Origin: Actinomycetota bacterium
Lineage (GTDB): Bacteria; Actinomycetota; Thermoleophilia; UBA2241
Reading direction: 5' to 3'
Length of the DNA: 13,788 nt
Assembly: GCA_026392265.1 (NCBI GenBank)
Contig: JAPLCL010000318.1
Location: forward strand, 1 to 13,788
Positions 6,964-13,006 of the stretch are shown here, one piece after another. Under the pieces are notes generated by a model. That model was not told the DNA's origin and made no database searches. It saw only the letters and a list, made by a program, of their open reading frames with translations. Every line of letters begins with the position of its first letter. Positions within the stretch are counted from its first letter, which is position 1. The position numbers and the translations under genes are program-made.

Positions 6964-8568
6964 GTGCCGCCGGCCGAATGGCCGGAGGGCGAGCTGCGCG
7001 AGCGCGTCCAGGGCATCGCGCAGGGGGCGCCGCTGGAGCCGTTCCTCTTCCTCGAACAGGAACGGCTGGCGCGGCGCGTCGGCGATGGCGCCCGCGAAGT
7101 GGCCGAGCTCAGCCTCGACGACGTCACCGTCGCGGCCGGCGGCCGCGCGCGGCGCTGGTTCGAGGCCGAGCTTGAGCTGCGCGGCGAGGGCGACGACGAC
7201 GACCTGGAGAGGCTTGCGGCCGCCTTGCGGGCCGAGCCCGGCCTGACGCCCGAGTCCCGCGCCAAGTTCACCCGTGCCCTCGAGATGGTGGAAGCCGGCG
7301 GCGACGGCAGCCTGCTGCCGCCGGCCGAGCGCCCCGTCCACGAGGCGCACGCCGGTGCTGCGGACGCGCGTGCGCGTCGCGCCACGGCGCTGCTGGCCCT
7401 CGACGAGGGCCTCAAGCAGAGTGAGGCGGCGACGCGGGCCGGACTCTCGAGCCGCCGCGTGCGCTACTGGCTGGCGCGGTACCGCGTTGAAGGCATCGGC
7501 ATCTACGGACCGCCCGAGGCCCCCGGCGTGAGCGACGTCTCTGCCGAGAGCCTCATCGCCGAGGCCGTCGACATCCTTGCCGAGGATGACGACGACAAGA
7601 AGAAGCGCCCCGGCATCCTGCCCGCCGACACCATGACCGAGGCGGCCGTCAAGACGCTGCGCTTCCATCTGGCGCGCATGCTGGAACACGAGGACGGCAC
7701 CGCCCTGGGCGAAGACCCCGAAGAGCTGCACGTCATGCGCGTCTCCACGCGGCGTATGCGCATGGCCCTGCGCGTCTTTGAGGAGTACCTCGACCAACAG
7801 GCCATGCGCCCCGTCCTCAAAGGCCTGCGTCGCACAGGACGCGTCCTCGGCGCGGTGCGCGACCTCGACGTCTTCCAGCAGAAGACGCAGCACTACCTGG
7901 ACACGTTGCCGCCCGAGCGCGCCGGCGATCTCGACGGCCTGCTCGCGGCTTGCCGCGCGGAGCGCGAGCGTCAGCGCGAACATCTCGTCGACTATCTCGC
8001 CGGCGCGCACTACCGCGCCTTCGTCGAGCGCTTCGAGGAGCTGCTGGACGGGCCGCTCGAGAGCCTCTCGGCGCGCCCTCCGGCCGACCCTCGCCCGCAG
8101 CGCGTCTCCCAGGTCCTGCCCGGCGCCCTCTACAAGGACATGGCGGTCGTCTGGGCCTTCGAGGGGCAGCTGGGTGGCCTCGAGACGCCGCTGCCGCGCT
8201 TCCACGCGTTGCGCAAGGGCTGCAAGGGACTGCGCTATACCCTCGAGTTCTTCGAGGACGCGCTCGGTCCAGGGGCGCGGCCGCTCATCAAGACGGTCAA
8301 GGGCCTCCAGGACCATCTCGGCGATCTGCAGGACGCGGTCGTCACCAGCGGTGTGTTGCGCGATTACCTCACCTGGGGCACGTGGCGGCACGGCGGCCAC
8401 GACCTCCCTGGGCCCATCGAGGTCATCGTCTCTCCGGGGGCGGCGCGCTACCTGGCCGTGCGGCAGGATGAGATGGAACGGCTGATCCTGACCTTCCCGG
8501 AGGTGTGGCCGACGATCGCCGGCAGCGGCTTCAGCCGCGCGCTGGCCACGGTGATCGCCGAGATCTGA
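6964..8568 (+). CDS. CYTH C-terminal half, helix-turn-helix and CHAD domain protein (3' part of the interrupted gene)
   Basis: The same frame as the preceding fragment resumes after the TAG; the first possible start is GTG6964, which has no Shine-Dalgarno. From there the piece is 534 residues. Residues 1-110 complete the CYTH barrel (FLEQERLARRV, then VAELSLDDVTV and RRWFEAELELRG). Residues 138-180 form a helix-turn-helix (ALLALDEGLKQSEAATRAGL, then SSRRVRYWLARYRVEGIGIY) resembling homeodomain-like or transposase-type DNA-binding modules. An acidic-then-basic linker (EDDDDKKK) follows. Residues 222-505 are a CHAD domain, an alpha-helical histidine- and lysine/arginine-rich polyphosphate-binding module, with LHVMRVSTRRMRMALRVF, LGAVRDLDVF, LRKGCKGLRYTLEFF and LQDHLGDLQD. 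If the stop is real, HTH-CHAD might be made separately from an internal start such as ATG7285. It is the third gene of the ppk1 operon. Confidence 0.85.
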   Translation: MPPAEWPEGELRERVQGIAQGAPLEPFLFLEQERLARRVGDGAREVAELSLDDVTVAAGGRARRWFEAELELRGEGDDDDLERLAAALRAEPGLTPESRAKFTRALEMVEAGGDGSLLPPAERPVHEAHAGAADARARRATALLALDEGLKQSEAATRAGLSSRRVRYWLARYRVEGIGIYGPPEAPGVSDVSAESLIAEAVDILAEDDDDKKKRPGILPADTMTEAAVKTLRFHLARMLEHEDGTALGEDPEELHVMRVSTRRMRMALRVFEEYLDQQAMRPVLKGLRRTGRVLGAVRDLDVFQQKTQHYLDTLPPERAGDLDGLLAACRAERERQREHLVDYLAGAHYRAFVERFEELLDGPLESLSARPPADPRPQRVSQVLPGALYKDMAVVWAFEGQLGGLETPLPRFHALRKGCKGLRYTLEFFEDALGPGARPLIKTVKGLQDHLGDLQDAVVTSGVLRDYLTWGTWRHGGHDLPGPIEVIVSPGAARYLAVRQDEMERLILTFPEVWPTIAGSGFSRALATVIAEI

Positions 8569-8572
8569 GCGC

Positions 8573-8602
8573 GGCGCTCGGCGCGCCTACGGCTCGAGCG
8601 CC
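8573..8602. terminator. Possible bidirectional hairpin between converging genes
   Basis: GGCGCTC (8573-8579) can pair with GAGCGCC (8596-8602) around a 16-base loop. It lies across the 18-base gap between the convergent CHAD and ppx genes and reaches into the ppx 3' end. Such a stem is easily found by chance in GC-rich DNA and no T-tract is present. Confidence 0.25.
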
Positions 8603-10143
8603 TGCACGGTCAAGGCGCGCCCGAGCGCTTTCTCGACGGCTTCGCGGCGGTTCTCCAGCCGCCAGCGCTCCAGATGCCAGTCCTTGGCCGGTCGCACCTC
8701 GAGCATGAGGGCGTTCGGTCCGTCCGCGCGCAGCGCGGCGTGCGCGACGGCCCCCGTGTGGCCGCGGTCCATGTACTCAGCCAGGCGCAACAGGACGCTG
8801 AGCAGGCGCACCGCCTTGCGCGTGGTCCGGTCGAGTCCCGCGAAAGCCGGGTGACGCGTCCCGGGCCGGGCTTTGCGGTGGAAGAGCGCCGTGGCTGCCA
8901 TCGTGGCGATCTCGTTCTCGTCGAAGCCCAGAAGGTCGGCGTGCCGAATGAGGTAGTAGCTGTGCAGGTGGTGGTCGCTGTAGCTGAGGAAGCTGCCGAT
9001 GTCGTGCAGCAGCGCCGCGTGCCCAAAGAGCTCGCGCTGCCCGTCGCCGTAGCGGTGCAGACCGGCGTCGCCGGCGCTGTCGAACAGCTCCAGCGCGAGT
9101 CCGGTGACGTGGCGCGCGTGGGGCTCGTCGAAGGCGCAGGCGCGCGCCAGCTGCAGCACGCTACGTTCGCGCACCGTCGGGGCGCCCGGGGACAGTTCGT
9201 GGGCGCTTCGCGCGAGATGGTCGACCACAAGGCCTTCGCGCAGGCCGCATTCGGCCACGGCCTGGATCTCGGCGAGGTCGAGGTCCTCCATCAACGCGTC
9301 GAGGATGGCGGTGCCGGCGACGACGATGTCGGCGCGCAGCGGGTTCAGCCCGGGGACGGCGCGTCGCTCCTCGAGATCGAGTGAGCGCAGCATCTTGGCG
9401 ACCTTGCGCACTTCGGCGCGGCTCAGCGTGTCCACGCGCTGCGGAGCGCCGTCGCGAAGCGCGCGGACGACCACACTGGCGAGGTTGCGGATCGTGCCCG
9501 ACGTGCCGAACACGACGTCGATCCGCTCGCCGGCCAGGTGTCTGCGGATGCGCGCCGCCTCCACCTGAACCCGGCGGCGCATAGCTTCGTAGGTCCTGGC
9601 GGTGACCGGGGCGCCGGCGGAGGCCTCGGGGAACTCGCTGCTCAGGCGGATGGCCCCCAGGCGCAGCGAATCCATGTACGCGGCCCCCGCACGATCGCCG
9701 AGCGCGACCTCGGTGCTCCCGCCGCCGATGTCGATGACAAGCGCGCGCCGCGCGCCGAGGTGCACGCGGCTCAGCACTCCCAGGAAGATGAGGCGCGCCT
9801 CCTCCTGGCCCGACACGACGTGCACGTCGAGGCCCGCCTCCTCGCGCAGGCGGCGCACAAAGGCGATCTTGTTGCCGGCCTCGCGAGTGGCCGAGGTGGC
9901 GACCGCGACCACCATCTGGGCGCCGTGGGAGCGCGCGAGCTCGGCGAAGCTGCGGCACACGAGCGCCGCGCGGTCCATGGCCGCCGGCTGCAGCGTGCTC
10001 TGTGCCCCGAACTCACCCTCGCCGAGGCGCACAGGTTCCTTCTGCAGGGTGATGGTGCTCCAGGAATGGTCGGGCTCGAGGCGCACGACCATGAGGCGCA
10101 CCGAGTTGGTGCCGATGTCGATGAAGCCGGTGGTCTGCGGCAC
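8587..10143 (-). CDS. ppx: Ppx/GppA family exopolyphosphatase or pppGpp phosphatase with C-terminal HD region
   Basis: Predicted 518-residue enzyme of the ASKHA fold that removes terminal phosphate from polyphosphate and/or converts pppGpp to ppGpp. The first phosphate-binding loop is GFIDIGTNSVRLMVV (about 7-20). The segment containing the catalytic glutamate is VVSGQEEARLIFLGV, and the second loop is VIDIGGGSTEVALG. FGTSGTIRNLA and AGTAILDALMEDL are also family-typical. The C-terminal half has an HD-like domain (HAALLHDIGSFLSYSDHH; H380, D381), as in long Ppx/GppA proteins. The frame is open upstream to 10332, but that part is Glu/Arg-rich shadow of the small Lys-rich gene. GTG10143 is preceded by GGAGAGG and fits the family start. 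It ends with TAG, converges on the CYTH-CHAD gene, and follows the small Cys/Lys-rich gene by 20 bases, probably in one transcript. Confidence 0.93.
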   Translation of the reverse strand: MPQTTGFIDIGTNSVRLMVVRLEPDHSWSTITLQKEPVRLGEGEFGAQSTLQPAAMDRAALVCRSFAELARSHGAQMVVAVATSATREAGNKIAFVRRLREEAGLDVHVVSGQEEARLIFLGVLSRVHLGARRALVIDIGGGSTEVALGDRAGAAYMDSLRLGAIRLSSEFPEASAGAPVTARTYEAMRRRVQVEAARIRRHLAGERIDVVFGTSGTIRNLASVVVRALRDGAPQRVDTLSRAEVRKVAKMLRSLDLEERRAVPGLNPLRADIVVAGTAILDALMEDLDLAEIQAVAECGLREGLVVDHLARSAHELSPGAPTVRERSVLQLARACAFDEPHARHVTGLALELFDSAGDAGLHRYGDGQRELFGHAALLHDIGSFLSYSDHHLHSYYLIRHADLLGFDENEIATMAATALFHRKARPGTRHPAFAGLDRTTRKAVRLLSVLLRLAEYMDRGHTGAVAHAALRADGPNALMLEVRPAKDWHLERWRLENRREAVEKALGRALTVQALEP

Positions 10144-10163
10144 GCTCAGGATCGCCTCTCCGC

Positions 10164-10367
10164 TCAGGGCTTGGACTTCTTCTTGCCGCCCTTCTTCTTG
10201 CCGCTCTTCTTGGCGGTCATCTCCTTGCGGTCCTGGTTCAGCTTGTCGAGGCCCTTGCTCTTGCCGTACACGCCGATGTAGGTCTGCGCGATCTCGCACT
10301 TCTTGCAGCCCTTGCCGCAGCAGTCCTTCCACTCCTTGCGGCTGAATTTCTTCTTGAGGTCTGACAT
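10164..10367 (-). CDS. Small Cys-cluster, polylysine-tailed protein of unknown function
   Basis: A 67-residue protein whose function I do not recognise. The ATG at 10367 follows GGGGAG at a normal distance. The frame is open to 10445, but that extension overlaps the CoA-transferase subunit B stop and looks non-coding. Near the N-terminus four cysteines lie in WKDCCGKGCKKCEIAQTYIG (C16, C17, C21, C24), a likely metal- or Fe-S-binding knuckle. The middle (VYGKSKGLDKLNQDRKEM) looks helical. The end is a lysine-rich tail, KKSGKKKGGKKKSKP, with about nine lysines in fifteen residues. It has no signal peptide or membrane segment. It lies 34 bases after CoA-transferase subunit B and 20 bases before ppx, all on the minus strand. 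The tail could bind nucleic acid or polyphosphate; the latter fits the neighbourhood but is inference. Confidence 0.8.
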   Translation of the reverse strand: MSDLKKKFSRKEWKDCCGKGCKKCEIAQTYIGVYGKSKGLDKLNQDRKEMTAKKSGKKKGGKKKSKP

Positions 10368-10401
10368 CGCGGGGCTCCCCTGGTTCGGTCTGTCGGTCTT
10401 G

Positions 10402-11070
10402 CTACTCGCCGAAGGCGTCCAGCTTGACGTCGTCGGCCACGACATACGCCATGTCGGTACACGCGGCGATGTCGTCCAGCGTGTGGCCTGCGGCCACTTC
10501 TTCGAGCACGAACCCCTTGTCCGGGTGGCGGCGGAACAGCGCGCGCTCGGTGATGATCACGTCGCATTCTTTCGCCCCGGTCAGGGGGAAGGTGCACGCC
10601 TTCATCAGCTTGGGCGTGCCGTCCTTCGCGCAGTGCTCGGTGACGATATGGACGATCTTGGCGCCGGTGATCAGGTCCATGGCCCCGCCCATGCCGGCCA
10701 GCATCTTGCCCGGCACCATGTAGTTGGCGATGTTGCCCTCGCCGTCGACCTGCAGCGTGCCGAGGAAGGTGGCGTCGAGGTGGCCGCCGCGGATCATCGC
10801 GAACGACGTGCAGGAGTCGAAGTAGCTGCCTCCCGCGAGCAGGCTGATCGGCTGGTTGCCGGCGTTGGCGCGGTCGCGGTCCTCGCAGCCGGGGTCCGGT
10901 TGCGGGCCGACGCCGATGGCTCCGTTCTCGGTCTGGATGATGACGTCGACGCCGGCCGGCACGTGATTCGCGATGAGCGTCGGCAGCCCGATGCCGAGGT
11001 TGATGATCTGGCCGTCCTTGAGCTCGCGGCCGGCGCGCGCGGCGATGATCTGCTTGAGGTCGTCAGCCAT
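10402..11070 (-). CDS. CoA-transferase subunit B (3-oxoacid/acetate CoA-transferase type)
   Basis: Predicted 222-residue beta subunit of a family I CoA-transferase, which moves CoA between acyl-CoA and a free carboxylic acid through a glutamyl-CoA thioester on this subunit. The catalytic glutamate is E48 in IQTENGAIGVGP. GQIINLGIGLPTLIANHVP, the glycine-rich MVPGKMLAGMGGAMDL segment and LTGAKECDVIITERALF are typical of AtoA/ScoB-like proteins. ATG11070 is preceded by GAGGAGG nine bases upstream and overlaps the last eight bases of subunit A, so the two are translationally coupled and form one enzyme. An ATG at 11088 in the same frame is less likely. The acid substrate (acetoacetate, butyrate, acetate or other) cannot be told from sequence. 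It ends with TAG. Confidence 0.92.
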   Translation of the reverse strand: MADDLKQIIAARAGRELKDGQIINLGIGLPTLIANHVPAGVDVIIQTENGAIGVGPQPDPGCEDRDRANAGNQPISLLAGGSYFDSCTSFAMIRGGHLDATFLGTLQVDGEGNIANYMVPGKMLAGMGGAMDLITGAKIVHIVTEHCAKDGTPKLMKACTFPLTGAKECDVIITERALFRRHPDKGFVLEEVAAGHTLDDIAACTDMAYVVADDVKLDAFGE

Positions 11071-11761
11071 TGTGGTACGCCTCCTCACGCAGGACGCAGT
11101 AGTCGATATTGGCGCGCACGACGGCGTCGACGAAGATGCCGGCCGTGTGCACGGCCTCCGGGTCGAGCTCGCCGAGCGTGTAGAGGTTCTCGACCTCGGC
11201 GATCACGTAGTCCGCGCACATCGCGGCCGGCACGTTGAAGTTGCGCGAAGTGCCTCGGTACATCAGGTTGCCCCAGGTATCTCCGCGGTGGGCGCGCACG
11301 ATGGCGATGTCGCACTTGAGCGCCTTCTCGAGGAGGTAGGTGCGTCCGTCGACCTCGATCTGCTCCCGGCTCTCGCCGTAGGTCGTGCCGATGCCCGTGG
11401 GCGTGAGAAAGCCGCCGAGACCCGCGCCGCCGCTGCGCATGCGCTCCGCCAGGGTGCCCTGCGGCACGACCTCGACTTCGAGGGTACCTTCGTTCATCGC
11501 CTTTCCGATGTAGGGCGTCGTGCCCACATGACTGGCGACGACCTTCTTGATCTTGCCCAGCCGGACCAGTTCGACGACGCCGCGCTCGCGGTAGCCGGCG
11601 TCGTTCTCGTAGATCGTGAGATCCTTGACGTCCATGGTCTTGAGGTGGTCGATGAGGGTCAGGGGGTCACCCTGGCCGATGAAACCGCCGACGGCGATGC
11701 TCATGCCGCTCTTGATGCGGGACATCGCCTCCTCGATGGGTACGACCTTGTTCTTGGGCAC
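11063..11761 (-). CDS. CoA-transferase subunit A (3-oxoacid/acetate CoA-transferase type)
   Basis: Predicted 232-residue alpha subunit of the same family I CoA-transferase; it helps bind CoA while the partner carries the catalytic glutamate. IKSGMSIAVGGFIGQGDPLTLID near the N-terminus is the glycine-rich signature region. GTLAERMRSGGAGLGGFLTP and KCDIAIVRAHRGDTWGNLMY are also conserved, and HTAGIFVDAVV near the end matches the usual PGIFVD-type segment. GTG11761 is chosen because AAAGGAG lies six bases upstream and the protein then starts like its relatives. The frame is open to 11830, but that extension lies in a region with a direct repeat and lacks family resemblance. It is the first gene of a probable four-gene minus-strand operon ending in ppx. 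Confidence 0.92.
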   Translation of the reverse strand: MPKNKVVPIEEAMSRIKSGMSIAVGGFIGQGDPLTLIDHLKTMDVKDLTIYENDAGYRERGVVELVRLGKIKKVVASHVGTTPYIGKAMNEGTLEVEVVPQGTLAERMRSGGAGLGGFLTPTGIGTTYGESREQIEVDGRTYLLEKALKCDIAIVRAHRGDTWGNLMYRGTSRNFNVPAAMCADYVIAEVENLYTLGELDPEAVHTAGIFVDAVVRANIDYCVLREEAYHNG

Positions 11762-11793
11762 CTTGCACTCCTTTGCGCGGGAGAGATAGAGCA

Positions 11794-11822
11794 GGGCTGC
11801 AGGAAGTCGGGGCTGCAGGAAG
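11794..11822. repeat. 13-bp perfect direct repeat upstream of the CoA-transferase operon
   Basis: GGGCTGCAGGAAG occurs at 11794-11806 and again at 11810-11822, a period of 16 bases. On the coding strand of the operon it reads CTTCCTGCAGCCC twice, 33 to 61 bases upstream of the GTG. Each copy contains the palindrome CTGCAG. Paired sites so close to the start could be an operator for a regulator of the operon. Confidence 0.65.
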
Positions 11823-11952
11823 CGTATCACTCCACGCCCGCGCCGCGCCCGCCCCCGTCAGCTGGATGGCGAAGCCGACTGTTTAGTCATACGGTCGGTG
11901 CATCCGCAGAGCGGACGCGTCCGTGCCAAACATGTGCGCGGTCCGCATCCTG

Positions 11953-11958
11953 TATACT
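11953..11958 (+). promoter_or_regulatory. Candidate -10 box for MTA phosphorylase
   Basis: TATACT matches the -10 consensus at five of six positions and sits about 33 bases before the GTG start, giving a leader of roughly 25 bases that includes GGAGG at 11981-11985. No convincing -35 hexamer is seen 16-18 bases upstream. Confidence 0.4.
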
Positions 11959-11990
11959 TCCCGCGGCGTGTGGTCCCAAGGGAGGGTGCG

Positions 11991-12860
11991 GTGTCGGCTA
12001 TCAAGGATTCTGCCCAGGTCGGTGTCATCGGCGGATCGGGCTTCTACGAGCTGCTGCAGAACGCTCGCGAAGTCACCATCGACACGCCCTTCGGGGCACC
12101 CAGCGACTCCTACTTCCTCGGCGACATCGGCGGCGTACCGGTGGCTTTTCTTCCTCGTCACGCGCGCGGACACCGCATCCTGCCCGGTGAGGTCAACTAC
12201 CGGGCCAACATCTGGGGCATGAAGGCGCTGGGCGTGCACTACGTGCTGTCCGCCAGCGCCGTCGGCAGCCTGCGCGAGGAGCTCAAGCCGCTCGACATCG
12301 TCGTGCCCGACCAGCTCTACGATCGCACCAAGGCCCGGCCGAGCACCTTCTTCGGCGACGGCGTCGTGGTCCATATGGGCTTCGCCGATCCGTTCTGCCC
12401 CGTGCTCTCCAAGGTCATCGTCGCGCACGGCCGCCAGGTCGGCGCCACCGTACACGAGGGCGGCACCTACGTGTGCATGGAAGGGCCGCAGTTCTCCACG
12501 CGCGCCGAGAGCAACGTCTATCGGCAGCTCGGCTTCGACATCATCGGCATGACGAACCTCCAGGAGGCCAAGCTCGCCCGCGAGGCCGAGCTCTGCTACG
12601 CCACCATGGCGCTGGTCACCGACTACGACTGCTGGTTCGAGGGCGAGGCAGACGTCACCCTGGAGCAGGTCCTGTCCAACGTGAGGCGCAACGTCGAGAC
12701 GGCGCAGGCGATCGTGCGCAGCGCCATCCCCGCACTCGACCTCGGCGGCGACTGCGGCTGCCGCCATGCCGTGGAATCCGCCATCAATACACCTGCCGAG
12801 CTCATCCCACAAGGCACCAAAGACAAGCTCGACCTGTTGATCGGTAAGTACCTGCACTGA
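11991..12860 (+). CDS. mtnP: S-methyl-5'-thioadenosine phosphorylase
   Basis: Predicted 289-residue cytoplasmic phosphorylase that splits 5'-methylthioadenosine with phosphate into adenine and methylthioribose-1-phosphate, the first step of methionine salvage from polyamine and related synthesis. The phosphate loop is VGVIGGSGFYEL (S16). LPRHARGHRILPGEVNYRAN holds the second phosphate and ribose contacts. MEGPQFSTRAES (163-174) and GMTNLQEAKLARE are family signatures. D211 and D213 in VTDYDCW are the acidic residues associated with adenine recognition, which favours MTA over hypoxanthine- or guanine-type substrates. GDCGCRHAVESAINT near the end has the C-x-C segment seen in many relatives. 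GTG11991 has GGAGG five bases upstream; the longer frame from 11898 has no family resemblance before this point. The gene appears to be transcribed alone and may share its terminator region with the hppA leader. Confidence 0.93.
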   Translation: MSAIKDSAQVGVIGGSGFYELLQNAREVTIDTPFGAPSDSYFLGDIGGVPVAFLPRHARGHRILPGEVNYRANIWGMKALGVHYVLSASAVGSLREELKPLDIVVPDQLYDRTKARPSTFFGDGVVVHMGFADPFCPVLSKVIVAHGRQVGATVHEGGTYVCMEGPQFSTRAESNVYRQLGFDIIGMTNLQEAKLAREAELCYATMALVTDYDCWFEGEADVTLEQVLSNVRRNVETAQAIVRSAIPALDLGGDCGCRHAVESAINTPAELIPQGTKDKLDLLIGKYLH

Positions 12861-12890
12861 CGCGCCGCGGCCTGTTCGTGGGGCGGCGCG
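12861..12890 (+). terminator. Hairpin after MTA phosphorylase, possible terminator
   Basis: CGCGCCGC (12861-12868) pairs perfectly with GCGGCGCG (12883-12890) around a 14-base loop, directly after the stop codon. There is no T-tract. Its position suggests termination, but the GC-rich context makes chance pairing possible. Confidence 0.45.
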
Positions 12891-12911
12891 TGCACGAGAC
12901 AAGACAGTCAT

Positions 12912-12928
12912 GGGCATCGGGGATGCCC
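12912..12928 (+). other. Small hairpin in the upstream region of hppA
   Basis: GGGCATC (12912-12918) and GATGCCC (12922-12928) form a perfect 7-bp stem with a GGG loop, 78 bases before the hppA start. If hppA is transcribed from upstream of this point, the stem would lie in its 5' leader. No promoter with good hexamers is visible in 12861-13006, so it may instead be a second terminator stem. Confidence 0.4.
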
Positions 12929-13006
12929 GCCAAGTCTGGGGTGGCCGTGCTGAGGTCCTGACGGGCCGCACCGCGACCACGTGGAGCCAAGAAAGGAGTC
13001 AGCCAA

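Larger units (their letters stand above)
11762..11990. promoter_or_regulatory. Divergent intergenic region between the CoA-transferase operon and MTA phosphorylase
   Basis: The 229-base gap separates divergently read genes and must hold both promoters. Near the CoA-transferase side is a 13-base direct repeat, listed separately. Near the MTA phosphorylase side is TATACT (11953-11958). The minus strand has only weak -10 candidates (for example TATGAC around 11887-11892), so the CoA-transferase promoter is not resolved. I see no small gene or RNA here. Confidence 0.5.

Noticed and set aside
7378..7510. Transposon remnant as the source of the HTH segment
   Set aside because: The segment is in frame between the two domains, has matching base composition, and no inverted repeats or catalytic transposase residues flank it.
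8674..10345. Several plus-strand frames of 150-250 codons
   Set aside because: They are shadows of ppx and the small gene on the minus strand; their composition is Arg/Ala/Ser-rich and motif-free.
10368..10445. Longer start for the small Cys/Lys-rich protein
   Set aside because: The extension overlaps the end of CoA-transferase subunit B and is Ser/Thr/Pro-rich, while the ATG at 10367 has a good ribosome binding site.
11883..12980. 365-codon minus-strand frame
   Set aside because: It is antisense to the well-supported MTA phosphorylase gene and shows no domain signature.
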